Shown here in pieces: positions 1 through 13,000 of a stretch of 64,000 nt of DNA. This DNA is from Nectonema munidae. Taxonomy: Eukaryota > Nematomorpha > Nectonematoida > Nectonematidae. The stretch spans positions 744,001-808,000 of the forward strand of contig JAUIRK010000293.1 of assembly GCA_030549495.1 (NCBI GenBank), read 5' to 3'. Made by a program: the position numbers and the translations under genes. The first letter of the stretch is position 1. The number at the start of each line of letters is the position of its first letter. Below the pieces are notes generated by a model, which saw nothing but the letters and a program-made list of their open reading frames with translations, was not told the DNA's origin and did no database searches.

Positions 1-842
1 TTCGATAGAATCATTATTTGGTATTCCGGAAATTATTTTAGGGGGTGGGGCCTTTTAAAAATAATCAAGATAACTTGGCTGTTAATATTAATGAGGTTAG
101 ACTTTTAAAAGCTAATGTATTACATTGAATTTCCTATATACATAATAATACTTCATTTTAAGAAGAGGGCTATGATCTAAAGCTGTGCATATATGTAGTA
201 TAATTGAATCAAGTGATAACCTTCTAATAATGACAAAATAGATGTTCTCCATTTGAAACAAAAAAGAATTAATTGTACTTCTATAATACTCCTTCAAAAA
301 CAAGTCATTAGAAGTTTTATATTAGAGCTGTCTAGGTTATCGTTAATGTTTTTTAGCAATATGCGCAGCGTATTTGTTAGATGGCTTATTTCACTTACTA
401 AAAAATAAAAGTTTTGCATGAAATATCAAAAATGGAGTATTTTGAGATTTTTATACTTTAAAAAATTCGATGGAAATTGTATATCGTACAATTGATAAAA
501 GTTTAAATATGTACTTATAAAATTGAAAAGCGTTTTTTAAATAATAATCAAGAAACTTAGAGATTTTTTATAGAAGTTTAAAAGGTTTTTAAAATGTTGG
601 TCCCTTATTGGCATTATTCATGAAGTTAGGAAAAAAAATAGTATAGAAAATGAAGATATAAAAAAGATCATTACATGGACTTCAAGTATATTTTCAAATT
701 TTTCTAAAAAGTTCATCATTTCAGGATTGTTTTCAAAGTCTGAAAAGTGATTATTCACCCAAAGAAGAATGACACGCGTAATCTAAACAAGAGAAAAAGT
801 GAAATATGGTAAAGAGAAAACATGAAAGACAACTGTCCATAC

Positions 843-1007
843 CTTGCTTCTGAACGAGGCGTTCTCATTAAATTTTACCAGGAGTTTGTTTGCAATTTCA
901 AGGGGAGAGTCAGAGTAAACGCGAAACGTTAAAAGAAAATCTTCGATATACGTGGAATTTGTGTGGTGATCAGCCCAAAGTTGATCAATGAGTTGGGGTA
1001 GTGAACC
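843..1007 (-). CDS. RAPGEF2: PDZ-GEF exon: start of RasGEF-N domain
   Basis: 55 codons, acceptor TTCTTTAAG before GGT and donor GTATGG after AAG, phase 0 at both ends. It reads GSLPQLIDQLWADHHTNSTY then IEDFLLTFRVYSDSPLEIAN and ends FRSK. The vertebrate counterpart is '[42 protein letters not shown]'. This is the N-terminal helical REM/RasGEF-N module that stabilises the catalytic domain. The reading frame stays open past both borders by chance, so a single-ORF call of 783-1145 would be wrong. Bases 1-842 are the start of the next intron and show no exon that I can support. Confidence 0.9.
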
Positions 1008-4000
1008 CTTAAAGAACAATAATATATTAAAATGAGAAACGCACAAACTGAAATCTATGTAGAATGTTAAAATACATTCAATTAATATTTTCAAATATCT
1101 CAATAAGATTGAAGTAGATATGCGAGTTATCGTTTTCCCATTCATGGCTTCTTTTGTTGGCCAAACTTTTGGTCAAGTTAAATAATAAGGTATGGTTAGC
1201 ACTGATAGGTCAAATTGAACGAATAGTAAATCATATAAAACTATAAAATTCAAAGTCAATCTAATATTTTTTGAAATTCCAAAATAATTTTTTACATGGA
1301 TAAAGCAATAAGCAAATAATTTTTCGCAAAAACAGTTTTTTAAAATTTTTGGATAAATTCAAACTCAAAAGCAACGATTACAGTAAAAGTGTTTTTATTT
1401 TTGATATCTACGTGTCTGTTACTATAATTTAATTCATAGAAGCTTCATTGCTATAAAGATTTTATTTGATATCTATTATTTTGCAAAAATAAAAACATCC
1501 GCTATTATTACATAACAGCATACACTTTTTCCAGTGTGAGTAAAAATAATAGGTAAACGCTCTTGTCCACATTTGCACAAATGATATTGGACGAACTGAC
1601 AAGCGACAAGGTTTACGGCGGCGAAACATCACTATAAAATACTATTAAATCAAGACAAAATAACATAACTACAAGGAGGTAATCAACTCTTTTCAACTTA
1701 TACATATCTGACATTCCAAATCCACCACAACAGATTACACTAATACAGTATCCAGAGTCAGCTCACACACAAAGACATATGTTGCCGAACAAAGTACACA
1801 ATCATACTTACAAATAATACACAAATGGAGTAACTAAAACCAACATAGACTCAACCTAACCAAAACAACCACTACACTTTTCACTCCAGACTCATCAGAA
1901 TATAATACCACACAACAAAACAATACGCACAGGAAAAGAACCCGTCATATTATGCTTAACTTTTGATCCGAAACTCACCTTCGACAAACACATATCCAAC
2001 ACAACACAGAAGGCACAAAAAACCAGCAACATTTTGAAAGTCCCAACATCCACACACTGGGATAAAAATAAAGAAACCCTACAAAGTACATACAAAACAA
2101 TCACACGTCCAATCCTCGAATATGCAAGCACCATATGGTCTTCCATAACACCTACAAGCAGTATACAAAAATTACAAATAATACAAAACACAGCCCTAAA
2201 AACAATAACAGGATATACAACGGACACAAACATCAACACTTACACGATAAGACTAAAATACTTCCTCCAGAAGATCATATTAAACATCACACATCACAAC
2301 TCATACAAAAAACACTACATCCCAACCACACTCTACATCAACACAACAAAACAACCTATATGCAAAAAACAAACAATTCACCATAACATCAACTATACAC
2401 TAGGACAGAAGTTGGAATGGAGGCTAGAAGCGATGTGAGAATCTTACTGCCAGATGTTGGCAAGAAGATGGGTAACAAACAAAGAACATCCGGTCAAGAA
2501 ATATTAGATTTAGCACTAGAAAAGATGATTTTAGTATACCTAGAATATACAAGGGTTTAATGATAATAATCCATGTATATACATATATAGAAGGCTTACG
2601 TTTACATTATTTGAAATTTTGATTAATAAATTTAAAGTATTTGTTTTAAAATGACTTAGTCAAATAAATTTTCTCACAATATAAAATGTAGGGTTGAAAA
2701 AGATTGTCATTTTTTGATACGATCTCTTGGATCTTGTGATGTTCAAGTAAGATGTCAGACAATGTTAGTGATAGCTGATGATAAGTAAAATAGATAATGA
2801 TGCATACTCTTATCACGACGTAAGGAGCTTCTTCTTCACTTTGATGAGATAGTAAGTCGGAAGAGATTCGCTGTTCTGTCACCATGACTACATCTCCACA
2901 AGGTGACTTATGCTCTAACATACTTTTTTGTCCTTGTGACATGAGTTTGGCGTAGTCTTCTTGCTTAACACACAAAAATTGACAATCTGGAGATCTTGTG
3001 ATCATTTCTCCAGAAAAGTATTGCGTTTCATTTGAAGGAGAAACTCCGAAACAATCACCAATTGTGAGAAAGATTGAGGAAATGTTTTGCTGGGAGTCAA
3101 ACGCAATCTCTAAATCACCATCATCAACATTTTCATCTTTCATAATTTCCACACTTCCATTTATGATGACAGACCAGCAATCCAATTTTTCGTTGTTGTT
3201 AATCACTACCGTATCTGACTTCTCTATTTCAACAAATATCATGATCTAAATTTGCAAAAAAACCGTGTTAATTAATCTTTAAAATAAAGGAAAATTAATA
3301 CACGTGCGTATACTAAAAAAATGAAGAACAAGATCCCCCTTTACATTCCGATCGGCAATTAGGCAGCAGTCAAAAAGAACATGTAAGTAATATTTTTTGG
3401 ATAACATTACCAGCCAAGTAAATAGCTATAAGTACTCTTCAATAGTATTTACATGTATTATAAGCATTTCTGGATTTTAATTGCTACAGTATTTTTTGTG
3501 TGCCCTGATAAATTGAAAAAAAATGTATCTATTTTAAAGGTATTAGCATTGATTCACAGAGTTCATTTTTTAAATTTTTGTTAACATTGTAATGTCGGTT
3601 TCGAAGTGATATCTATCTTAATAGGACAAACACGATGTCTTAGAAAGCGAAATGCGATATCAATGTAGTTGGAAACCATGCGCGATAAGCTTTCCAGAAA
3701 GTTTCAGTACTTTAACCCATTAAGTCCCATCATCCCAATTTCATCTTTGTCTGCTTTTTTCAATGACTTTGAATATAAATCGTCTGCGTTTTTTAAGATA
3801 TCGTCTGATTTCTATGGTACTTAATGGGTTAAACATTAATATTTTAATATGGACAAATGAAAAATAGTTAGATGTATAAAAATAAAGAACAAAAATGATT
3901 GAAATTTACCTCACAAATAGATCTACGCGTGGATTCTAAGAGAGAAGCGAACGCTCCTAAATGCTTCACAAAGTTCATCAGAATATTTATATCTTCTTCG

Positions 4001-7000
4001 CTTCTTTGGGAAGGTATCTTTTCAAAGCAATCTCTTACGGTGTCTTGCATAGATAGACCCTAAATTGAGCAATGAATGCACATAGTGATATGGCATGCGT
4101 TTGTTTTTAAGTGAATACACAAGATTTATATTATTTACAGAGGAATGAGGAGGGGTGTGTCAAAATATCATTTTACAAAACAAATATGACAGCCAACACT
4201 CGAAAGAAAACCGTTAATAAAACACATCCACAAGTACATACAAACATATGTAAGAGCAAGTTTAACTAATAATAATAATAGGAAATCTACTAAAATCGAC
4301 TTTAAGAATTAATCAAATACTGCCTATTTTGTAATGAAAAAATAGTGAGAGTGGAAGGCCAGTGTTTAAACGAGTACGTAATGATTTTTAAATACTTCAA
4401 ATGTTGACATAACTAAACCTCTAGGAAAATATTATGCATGGATTGAATTATTCGCTTTTAAGTGTACATTAACTATACATAAATATTTAGATGGAAATAA
4501 TGTTCAAATTGAGGTAAATTTGGTATTTTTTGTAGTACATATTTTTTGATTTTTATTATTGATTTCTTATTGGATAATCATTTTTAAAAAAGTGATACAT
4601 TTGGTTGAGCAAATCAAGTGAGATTTTTTAATATCAATTAATTAAAAAATTAGAAAAATAGTTTCGCCTATAAATAAGTAAAGAAAATATGAATATTTCT
4701 AACTTGCAATAAAATTTTGAATAATGTTACAAGCATATTAGCTTCCTTTTTAAAAAAATTACTGAGCAGAAAAGGACCTTTTCGGGGGTAATTTTTTGCG
4801 TAGATTACGAAAATGACACGCATTTTTGGCTATTAGGTCTCAATGTTTTATCGTGATTGAAATTTTTACATTATTATGTAAATTTAACACTTGCACGTCA
4901 GTTTCAAAATTCCCTAATATATCTAAACTATATATATTTTTTTATTTTTAGCTAGATATAAATACTTACATAAATGAAAATGTCTAGAAGTTGTAAAAAC
5001 AATCCAGATAATTTTTGTTATATTTGTGGGTGTGTAACAACAAAGGTTTATAAATGAAAAATATCAAAATACGTCAAAAATTTTATAAACTATATTTTCA
5101 AATTGAAATGGGAGATCAAGACAAAAATGGGATTGCTATTTCTGCCTTACTAAAACTAAACTGTTTATCAATTCTTCACTTTACAGTACAAAAGTTGTAC
5201 TTCTGCATGATGAAAACGCCCTACCATCGATTCCAGTTGCCCATTCGCTGGTTTTAAAAGAGAATTACGAAGAGTTGGCATTTATTCTAGAAAAGATAAA
5301 GTACAAAGAGCATAAATGGCAAATCTGTTGTGATTTAAAAGTGGTTGTAATTTTGAGTGGACTTCAATTAGGTTTCACAAAATATATGTGCTTCCTATGC
5401 AGATGGGATAGCCGCGCTAAAAAAGAACATTATATACAATCAGAATGGGAACCCAAAGACGATACTGCAGGCTCCCACAACGTCATTCGAGAACCACTCG
5501 TGGAAAAAGAAAAAATCATTCTCCCTCCATTGCATATTAAATTAGATTAATCAAGCAATTTGTAAAAGCCCTAGACAACGATAAACCTGCTTTTAAGTAT
5601 ATGAGAGAAAAGTTTCCCAAATTAAGTGATGCAAAAGTAAAGGAAGGTGCATTTGTTGCTCCACAGATTAGAAAACTTATGCTTGACGACGCTTTTGATG
5701 ATACTATGACTGAACTGGAACTAGCAGCATGGGTTAGCTTCAAGCGAGTATGCAATGTCGCTAAAGCTCCATTTTCTCCACTCCCATCTTTAATTTTTTC
5801 GAGAAAATCCATCAGATGTACGTGATGAACACGGTGAACGATTTCACCAAGACATAGCTGCAACGGAAACTCGTTACAAAGGAAAGTGGAGCCCAGCTAT
5901 GTTGGAAGACTTTATTTGGAGTCTACAGTGTGATGAGACCGGTAGCAAGCATAAGAAGAATCCTAAGTACCGTTAAAGACAGCTCACAGGTAATATTTGT
6001 TTCGTTTATGCCTTTTCTTGCAATTTAAAGTTATTTTCCAACTTTTTGAAACATTTTATCATGTTAAATCGTAAAAATAAATAGTTAAAATTGAATATTT
6101 TCTTTGCAAATCTAAATATAGCTGAATATTATTAATAAAATATGGTAAACAAACATTAAAATTAATTAAATTAAACTATATATATATATATAGTATTTGG
6201 TCTAAAAAGCCTCAATTTATGAAAAATATAAAATTTTAGTATGCGATTTACGAAAAATTGAGACCCGATAGGGGAAACGGTTTGCAGATTCGGAATCAGC
6301 GCACCCAAATTACTAAAAGCCAGCCACTCTTAGCCTAGTAGTTTTTTGAAAATTAAAAATTGATGACAGTGTTCTTTAAAAGAATCATTTTAAAAACTTT
6401 ATTCGTCTTCCACAAAACCTCACTCTCACCAGAACATGGTGTAAAAGAGAACGTGAATTCATATAAAGCTAAAACATTGTTTAAGCAAAATACTCATGTT
6501 AAAGTTACACTTTTGCGTCTGATAAATTTGTAGACAGCATCCTATAGAAAAAGTGACGCATGGTGAAAGATGTCATCTCAGTAGGGTAGGAAGCACTAGC
6601 AATTTTCAGGGGGTGATAAAAGAATAAATAGAGACTTACCTCATCTGTCTCAGTATTCGAATTTAGCAAGTCTTCTTCATCTTCATCAGAATCTGCAAAG
6701 CCTTCCATTAAGCCGGACAAACTTGGTGGATGTGCATCGGAGCCGGAATATGCGCTGCTATCGTCGCTGCAATACTTGCTTTCGTTTGAAGAGTGTGAAG
6801 CCATGTTGCTTCCAACATACTTTTGGAAAAAATGGTTGACATTTAAAATAAAGTTTAAAAATTAACATATTTAGTTGAATCACTTCTGAATAATGAATAC
6901 TATGGATGCATTTTTTCCCAAAAGCAATTAACTGATGTCACATTTACAATTCCAAAATTTGAAAAGATTTTTCTAGAGATTAGAAACGGAATTTTTAGAC

Positions 7001-10000
7001 ATGATCTAAAATTTCGAAGAATGATGAACAAATTATGAATTTATGTTTGAGTATATTATTTTTAATTTAGTGTAAAGATATTAATTTTTTGAAAAAATAA
7101 ACTTCTATTTTTCTGTGAACATTTTACTACTTAGGGAGTACAACTAGTATATCTAAATAAAGATAGTTACTGTAAAATCCAAATTTTGGAGAGACTTTAG
7201 AAAGGAAGATTCTTTGCTGCTGCACATGGAAGAGAGTTTATTCTTTAGAAACGGGTTTTTGTTGAAAAAGTTATCGTGGTATCCGGAGAAAGACTGGTTT
7301 TGTATAAAATTACTTCCATTTGTGTTATTATTTGCATTATTGTTTGTTGCGTAATCAATCTACAAAAATAGAAACAAAATTAATTTAAAAAGCTTATCGT
7401 AGTAAGATTTGATTAATCTCATGTAAAATTTTAGAGAAAATCATTATTCAAAAAATATGAGATTAAAAAAAGAAAAAGGTTGGCAGTAAAGATCAATAAA
7501 ATTTTATACATCTGACTTGAAGCAGCTTTCTGCGATACAATGTTATCTCAGTACGCATTCTTTCAATTTATGCACACAAAACCCATCGATATCTATATCA
7601 CCGCCTCTATATCCAATACCGAGACGATGAATTATTGTATTCATAGAAGATTTGTAAAAAATTGAAAATACTCATTCAAAGTTGGGAGGATGTTTAAAAG
7701 ATTCAATGTCTTCTGTATTGTTTTTAATCCATTTTTAAATCGTTGCTGTATATATTATATATATGAAGCGCGGAAACAGGTTTTTATTAGAAGGAAAATA
7801 AAGATGACTTTAACGATATTTTTATTTATGATATAGTAAATACTACTTAATTAAAAATCGCTATTTTAACGAAGGTTCAAAAATTCCATTATGAATTCAA
7901 AATGTTAAATAATAGTATAGGAATAATACCTTTTTTTGAGGCTTAGAAAATTTCGGAAGACTAATTAAAAAAAAAATTAATATCGGGAAAACATTAATAT
8001 ATTCAAAGTTTAAAAATTAAAACAAAGTATGAAAATTTAGTAATACGAATAACATTCAAAACGCAGAACAGTTTTGGAATTAATGCGATAGAAAAAAGTT
8101 TATGGAAGAGAAATTCAGAGAGTTTAACCTTGATAATAGTTCCCATTAAAATGAACTTAAATTTGGAGACTTTTTTAAATCTGTCCCATTATTTTGAAAT
8201 TCAGAAAAAAACCTATATTCAAAGGATATTTAAAAAATGTTTGGTTTAATTGGAATTGCTGCCCAGTTAATTAAGTGTTTATTTCTTGACACATCATAAG
8301 CAAATAGTTCTAACAATCACTTGTATAAATTATTTTCATCGATAAATCAATAATTTTTTGTAAGATGAACTCCATTTAAATTTGGATTCGTTAACCTGTA
8401 ATTCTATAAAACATTAGAAAATGGAAACAACAACGAAGAATAAATATGTATGGAGATAAAAATTAAGAATGAATTGACAAGTTCCAGCTTTCCCTTGAAT
8501 CTTCATTAAATCTATTAAAACCCTAGGATCTCCCCGTTTCATTCTCTTTCATTTTTCATAAGCTAAAATATACAACGGTTGAATTTTTCAGCCTTACAAG
8601 TTTCACCACAAGTTATTTCGAAGAGTATACCTTTTCACAATTCATTGCGATTATAAATGTCATCCTAATGAAAAAATAACTATGATGTCATCAATATCAT
8701 CACCGTATACAGTGATATAGGGGTTTAGGTAGTTCGCAACCCCCCCCCCCCTTCCACCTTTTCCACGTTCCTTTCTTCTTTCACTTTTCTAGCTTATCAA
8801 TTGGTTCAAATTTAGATTGAAAACCCTCATTTAAATAACCGTATATTTTGCCTTGTTAAAAATGACCTCATGTTATTGTCTACTTTGCTGTCTAAATTAG
8901 CCATACTCAGATATAGTGAGTTTTTTTTTTTTTTATAAAAAACGAACAACCATTAGCGTACGAGCATGATTAAAATAAAAACACATTAAAATGACTGATA
9001 TGAATTTCCTTTTTAAGAATTCCAAAACAGAAAACACTCTAATTCTTGAGGTAAAAACTGATCAAAGCGAGAAATTTAAAAATAAACATTTGCCAAATTT
9101 AAATTCTTACATGGAAATTTAAAAAATAGTAGGATTGTAAATAGCAGGTTGAGTAAAGAGAAACGATACGTCGAGTTTGACAGTAAAGATGAAGCTAAAA
9201 ATAATCTTGATTTGAATAAAATAAAAACTAAGACTTTTACGGAAAGTAGAAAAGTACCTAGATTAATTTTGAAGAATATTGCTAATTTTTTGAAAAATAA
9301 AAGTATTCAGTATGATCTATGCACGAAAAATGATTTACCATATGATTCAATCAAAAAAAATCGTTGAATTAATCTCCTAAGACTAAATGTTTCAATTTAA
9401 TTCTATCTATAAATGAAATAAGTTTCAAAAAAGTGTGTCAAAATATAATCTAATATTTTTAGGACCCCTTTCTTTCGAAATCTGTCTATTCTTTCCTAAA
9501 GTGAAATTTTGCTTAAATTGTATTAATATGGTAATAAAACTCTTGAATGAAAAGATGTTAAATGCCAAAAATTCTCAACCTTTGACAAATGTACTAACAA
9601 AGATAAATAATATGCTTGAAATGCAAAGATACATGTAGAGCACAGTTTTATAACAAAGAATGTAAATCTTTCACAAAAATTGTAAATTTGATAAGATTTC
9701 ACAAATTAAATAAGTATTATTCAATTGTGAACGAAGCCTAAAGAAGTTGACCCTAAAATAAAGTTACTTAACAAATGTTGATTCAATAGAAAAAATAAGT
9801 TCCAATTATATAGACTATGAAAACTTGGTTTACAATAGTTTTTATGATTTCAATATAGTAAGCTTGAACATACAGTCAATTCGTTCAAAGCGTTATGAAT
9901 CTGTATTTTTTGTGGAAAACTTTGAAAAAGTAGTTGGTGAACCCATAAAGCTATTAGCTATACAAGAAACTTGGCTACATGATAGCTATTGCGACTTTCT

Positions 10001-13000
10001 AATTGATGGCTGTAAATATATTCAATCTCCAAGTAAATTGACTAAGCACTCAGGCGTTGCTTATTCCGTTCACAATTCGGTTGATTTTAACATTATTGAG
10101 AATTCTTATTCACGCCAATATTTTGAATGTTTCTCTATAAGATTAATTTTGAATCCAAAAAGAATCATTTTTCATAATGTTTATCGTCCGCCTTCTCTTA
10201 CAGCTAATACCGTTTATCTTCGTTGGTGAATTTTCTATTTTCCTGACAAATAATGTTTCACTTTCTGATTTGAATATTTTGCTGAGAGATTTTAATTTGG
10301 ATTTACTCAAAATTGATCATTGTTTAACCCACGATAACAGGAGTAACACGTTCAGCTACAGAGAATCTTTTAGATAACATTTATATTCCATTGAATATTA
10401 TTAGTTTCGAATCTTATATTTTCCCAACATCTATATCAGATCACGATTTTATCCTGATACCTATCAATTTCAAAAATCTCCTTTCTCACATATATCAAAA
10501 GTTTTTGATGAGGGTCTTTTCACTAATCGGCACAGTGGACATTTTGATAATCCCGAAATGATGATTTATCTTATAAACTCTAAAATTGCAAATGAAATAG
10601 TGAATTCCAAAAAAATTAAAAAGTAACAGAACAGTAAATATAAACAGATTACAGAAACATAATTCTTGGATGCCGTATGAATTGCTTGACATGATAAATA
10701 AAAAACGCGCGTATTTCCATAAAAAAGCTAAGCAAAATCGCGCTACTTTTAGAACTCTAGGTTCGTATATTATAGAAATCAAGTTAATAAGAGTTTTGAA
10801 ATACAATTATTATTATAATTTATTCAAGCGAAAAGGAGCCGGTGAAACGTAGATGGAATAAGTTAAATAGTATGATCAAACCAAAAAATCATTCAATTCG
10901 TATAAATGGAAAAAATGAAACTGACCAGAAATTAATAGCTGACTCTTTTAATAAATATTCTTTTCTTTAGCTGATTGTATAACCGATATTGATTCATCAA
11001 AAACTGCTTTTACTAACTATATCAAGAAAACTAATAGCTCATTAAGTTTTGAAAAAGCCAAAGAAAATGATATTGTGATTGCTATGAACGAAATCAGATC
11101 CAAGAAATCTTGTGATATAAGTGATTTGTCTTTTTACAAGTTGAGTTAAGTGATCACATAGTAAAATACATAATGATTGCATTTAATTCTTGTATAGAGT
11201 TTACTATCTATCCATCTTCATTCAAATTAGCAAAAACTGTTCCAGTTTTTAGGAAAGGTAATAAGTCTAAGATCAATAACTACAGACCCATCAGTATTGT
11301 CAATACCTTATCAAAAATCCTTGAAAAAATTATTTTCAAACAAGTATTTTCATATATTGAAAAATTCAGTCTTCTATATGAATATCAGTTAGGTTTCAGG
11401 CGTAATTATAGCACCGAACATCTTCATACTATCTTTCTTGATAGAGTTCAAAACTGCTTGGAAGAATCTGACGTTGCTGTGACATTTTTTCTTGATTTGT
11501 CCAAAGCTTTCAATAACATTTCACATGAAAAGCCTTTGATTAAATTGAAATATTTTGGTTTTTCCGATTCTCTTATCATGCAGAGAGCAAATTGTTAGTA
11601 TAGGGAATACGTTTTCATCTAAAGGAAGTATTTACTCAGGCGTTACACGAGGGTCTCTTTTAGATTCCTTATTATTTTGATTGTATATAAATGACATACT
11701 CGAATCAAACCACTTACTTAGTTTTTTTATTTGCTGACCATATAACGTTGTTCTTCTTACTTAGCCCCTTCAAAACTGAATAATTCAAAAGAAGGAAATA
11801 TGCTACAATATAAATCTAGTTGAAAAATGGTACAAATCAAATCTCCTCACAACAAATTCTTCAAAGGCAAAAGCAATGCTATTTTCTAAGAAAGATAGCA
11901 TCTGTGAGAAAATTCATTTGGATAATATTGGTGTTGAAATAGTAAACAAAATTAACTTTCTAGGATTAATTATAAACAATGGAGTCACATGGCAAGATCA
12001 CATAAATCATATATCTCAGAGGTTAAGTAGCTTTCATGGTGTACTGAAGAGATTTAGAAATAATTTTACTGTTGACGTTAAATTGTTACTTCTCTTGCGT
12101 TACCACATCTATATTATAGTACTATAAATTTCTAAATTTTGTTCAAATATCGATTTTCCTATATAAATTTATGTATAAAAAACTCCCTATAATATTCAAT
12201 AACTGGATCTCATTTGTTTTCGAAACGACTGAATATTTGCTCAGATCTACAGAAAAATTCCACACATTACACTATAAAATGCCTTCCTCAAAGAAGTTCC
12301 TAAAGTTTCGGGCTATTTGTTTCTGCAACAATCACCTTCAAAAACTCAATAGTAAAGGTAAAGATTTTTGTATAAATCAATATGACAATAATATATGCAA
12401 AATTGATGAATGTTATGTTTGTTCAATGTTTTTAAGTACTTAATTGGTTTCTATAATTACTGTTTACTTTATTGTTTGTTAATTTATATATTTGTATATA
12501 TATATTTTTCTCATAACCTGTACGGTTGAACGTGGGTAGACAACTTAATTGTCATCTCCAACCTGTATACTGCGATGGTTCATCTCCAACCTGTCAGTTC
12601 ATATTTTGCTGGATGTAAGATTTGATATAACTCATTCGGAGAGAGGATGTTACATACGTTATTACCTATATTTTTGCAATTTTTAACGACATTAAATAAT
12701 ATATTTGTCAAATAATCAAAATAAAATTCTGTAATCAAAGAATCGAAAAATATTATTTAAAAAATCAAAAAATATTTTATTCCATATATCGTTAGCTCCC
12801 CTTACTTTTAGTTTCCTATATGCATAATTTGATAAAAATGATTAGAGAAACTACGTTTATCTTTCTATTCTAAAAGTAACGGGAGCCAACGATATATTTC
12901 AAAGGAATTTGATTTCAGAATTTTCCATTGATTATTAAAACATATTATTTAATATCGTGCAAATTGCAAAAATAAAGGTAATAACTTTTGTAACATAGTA

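Noticed and set aside
783-1145. Single 120-codon minus-strand ORF
   Set aside because: Only 843-1007 is conserved; the rest is intron read-through beyond clear AG and GT sites.
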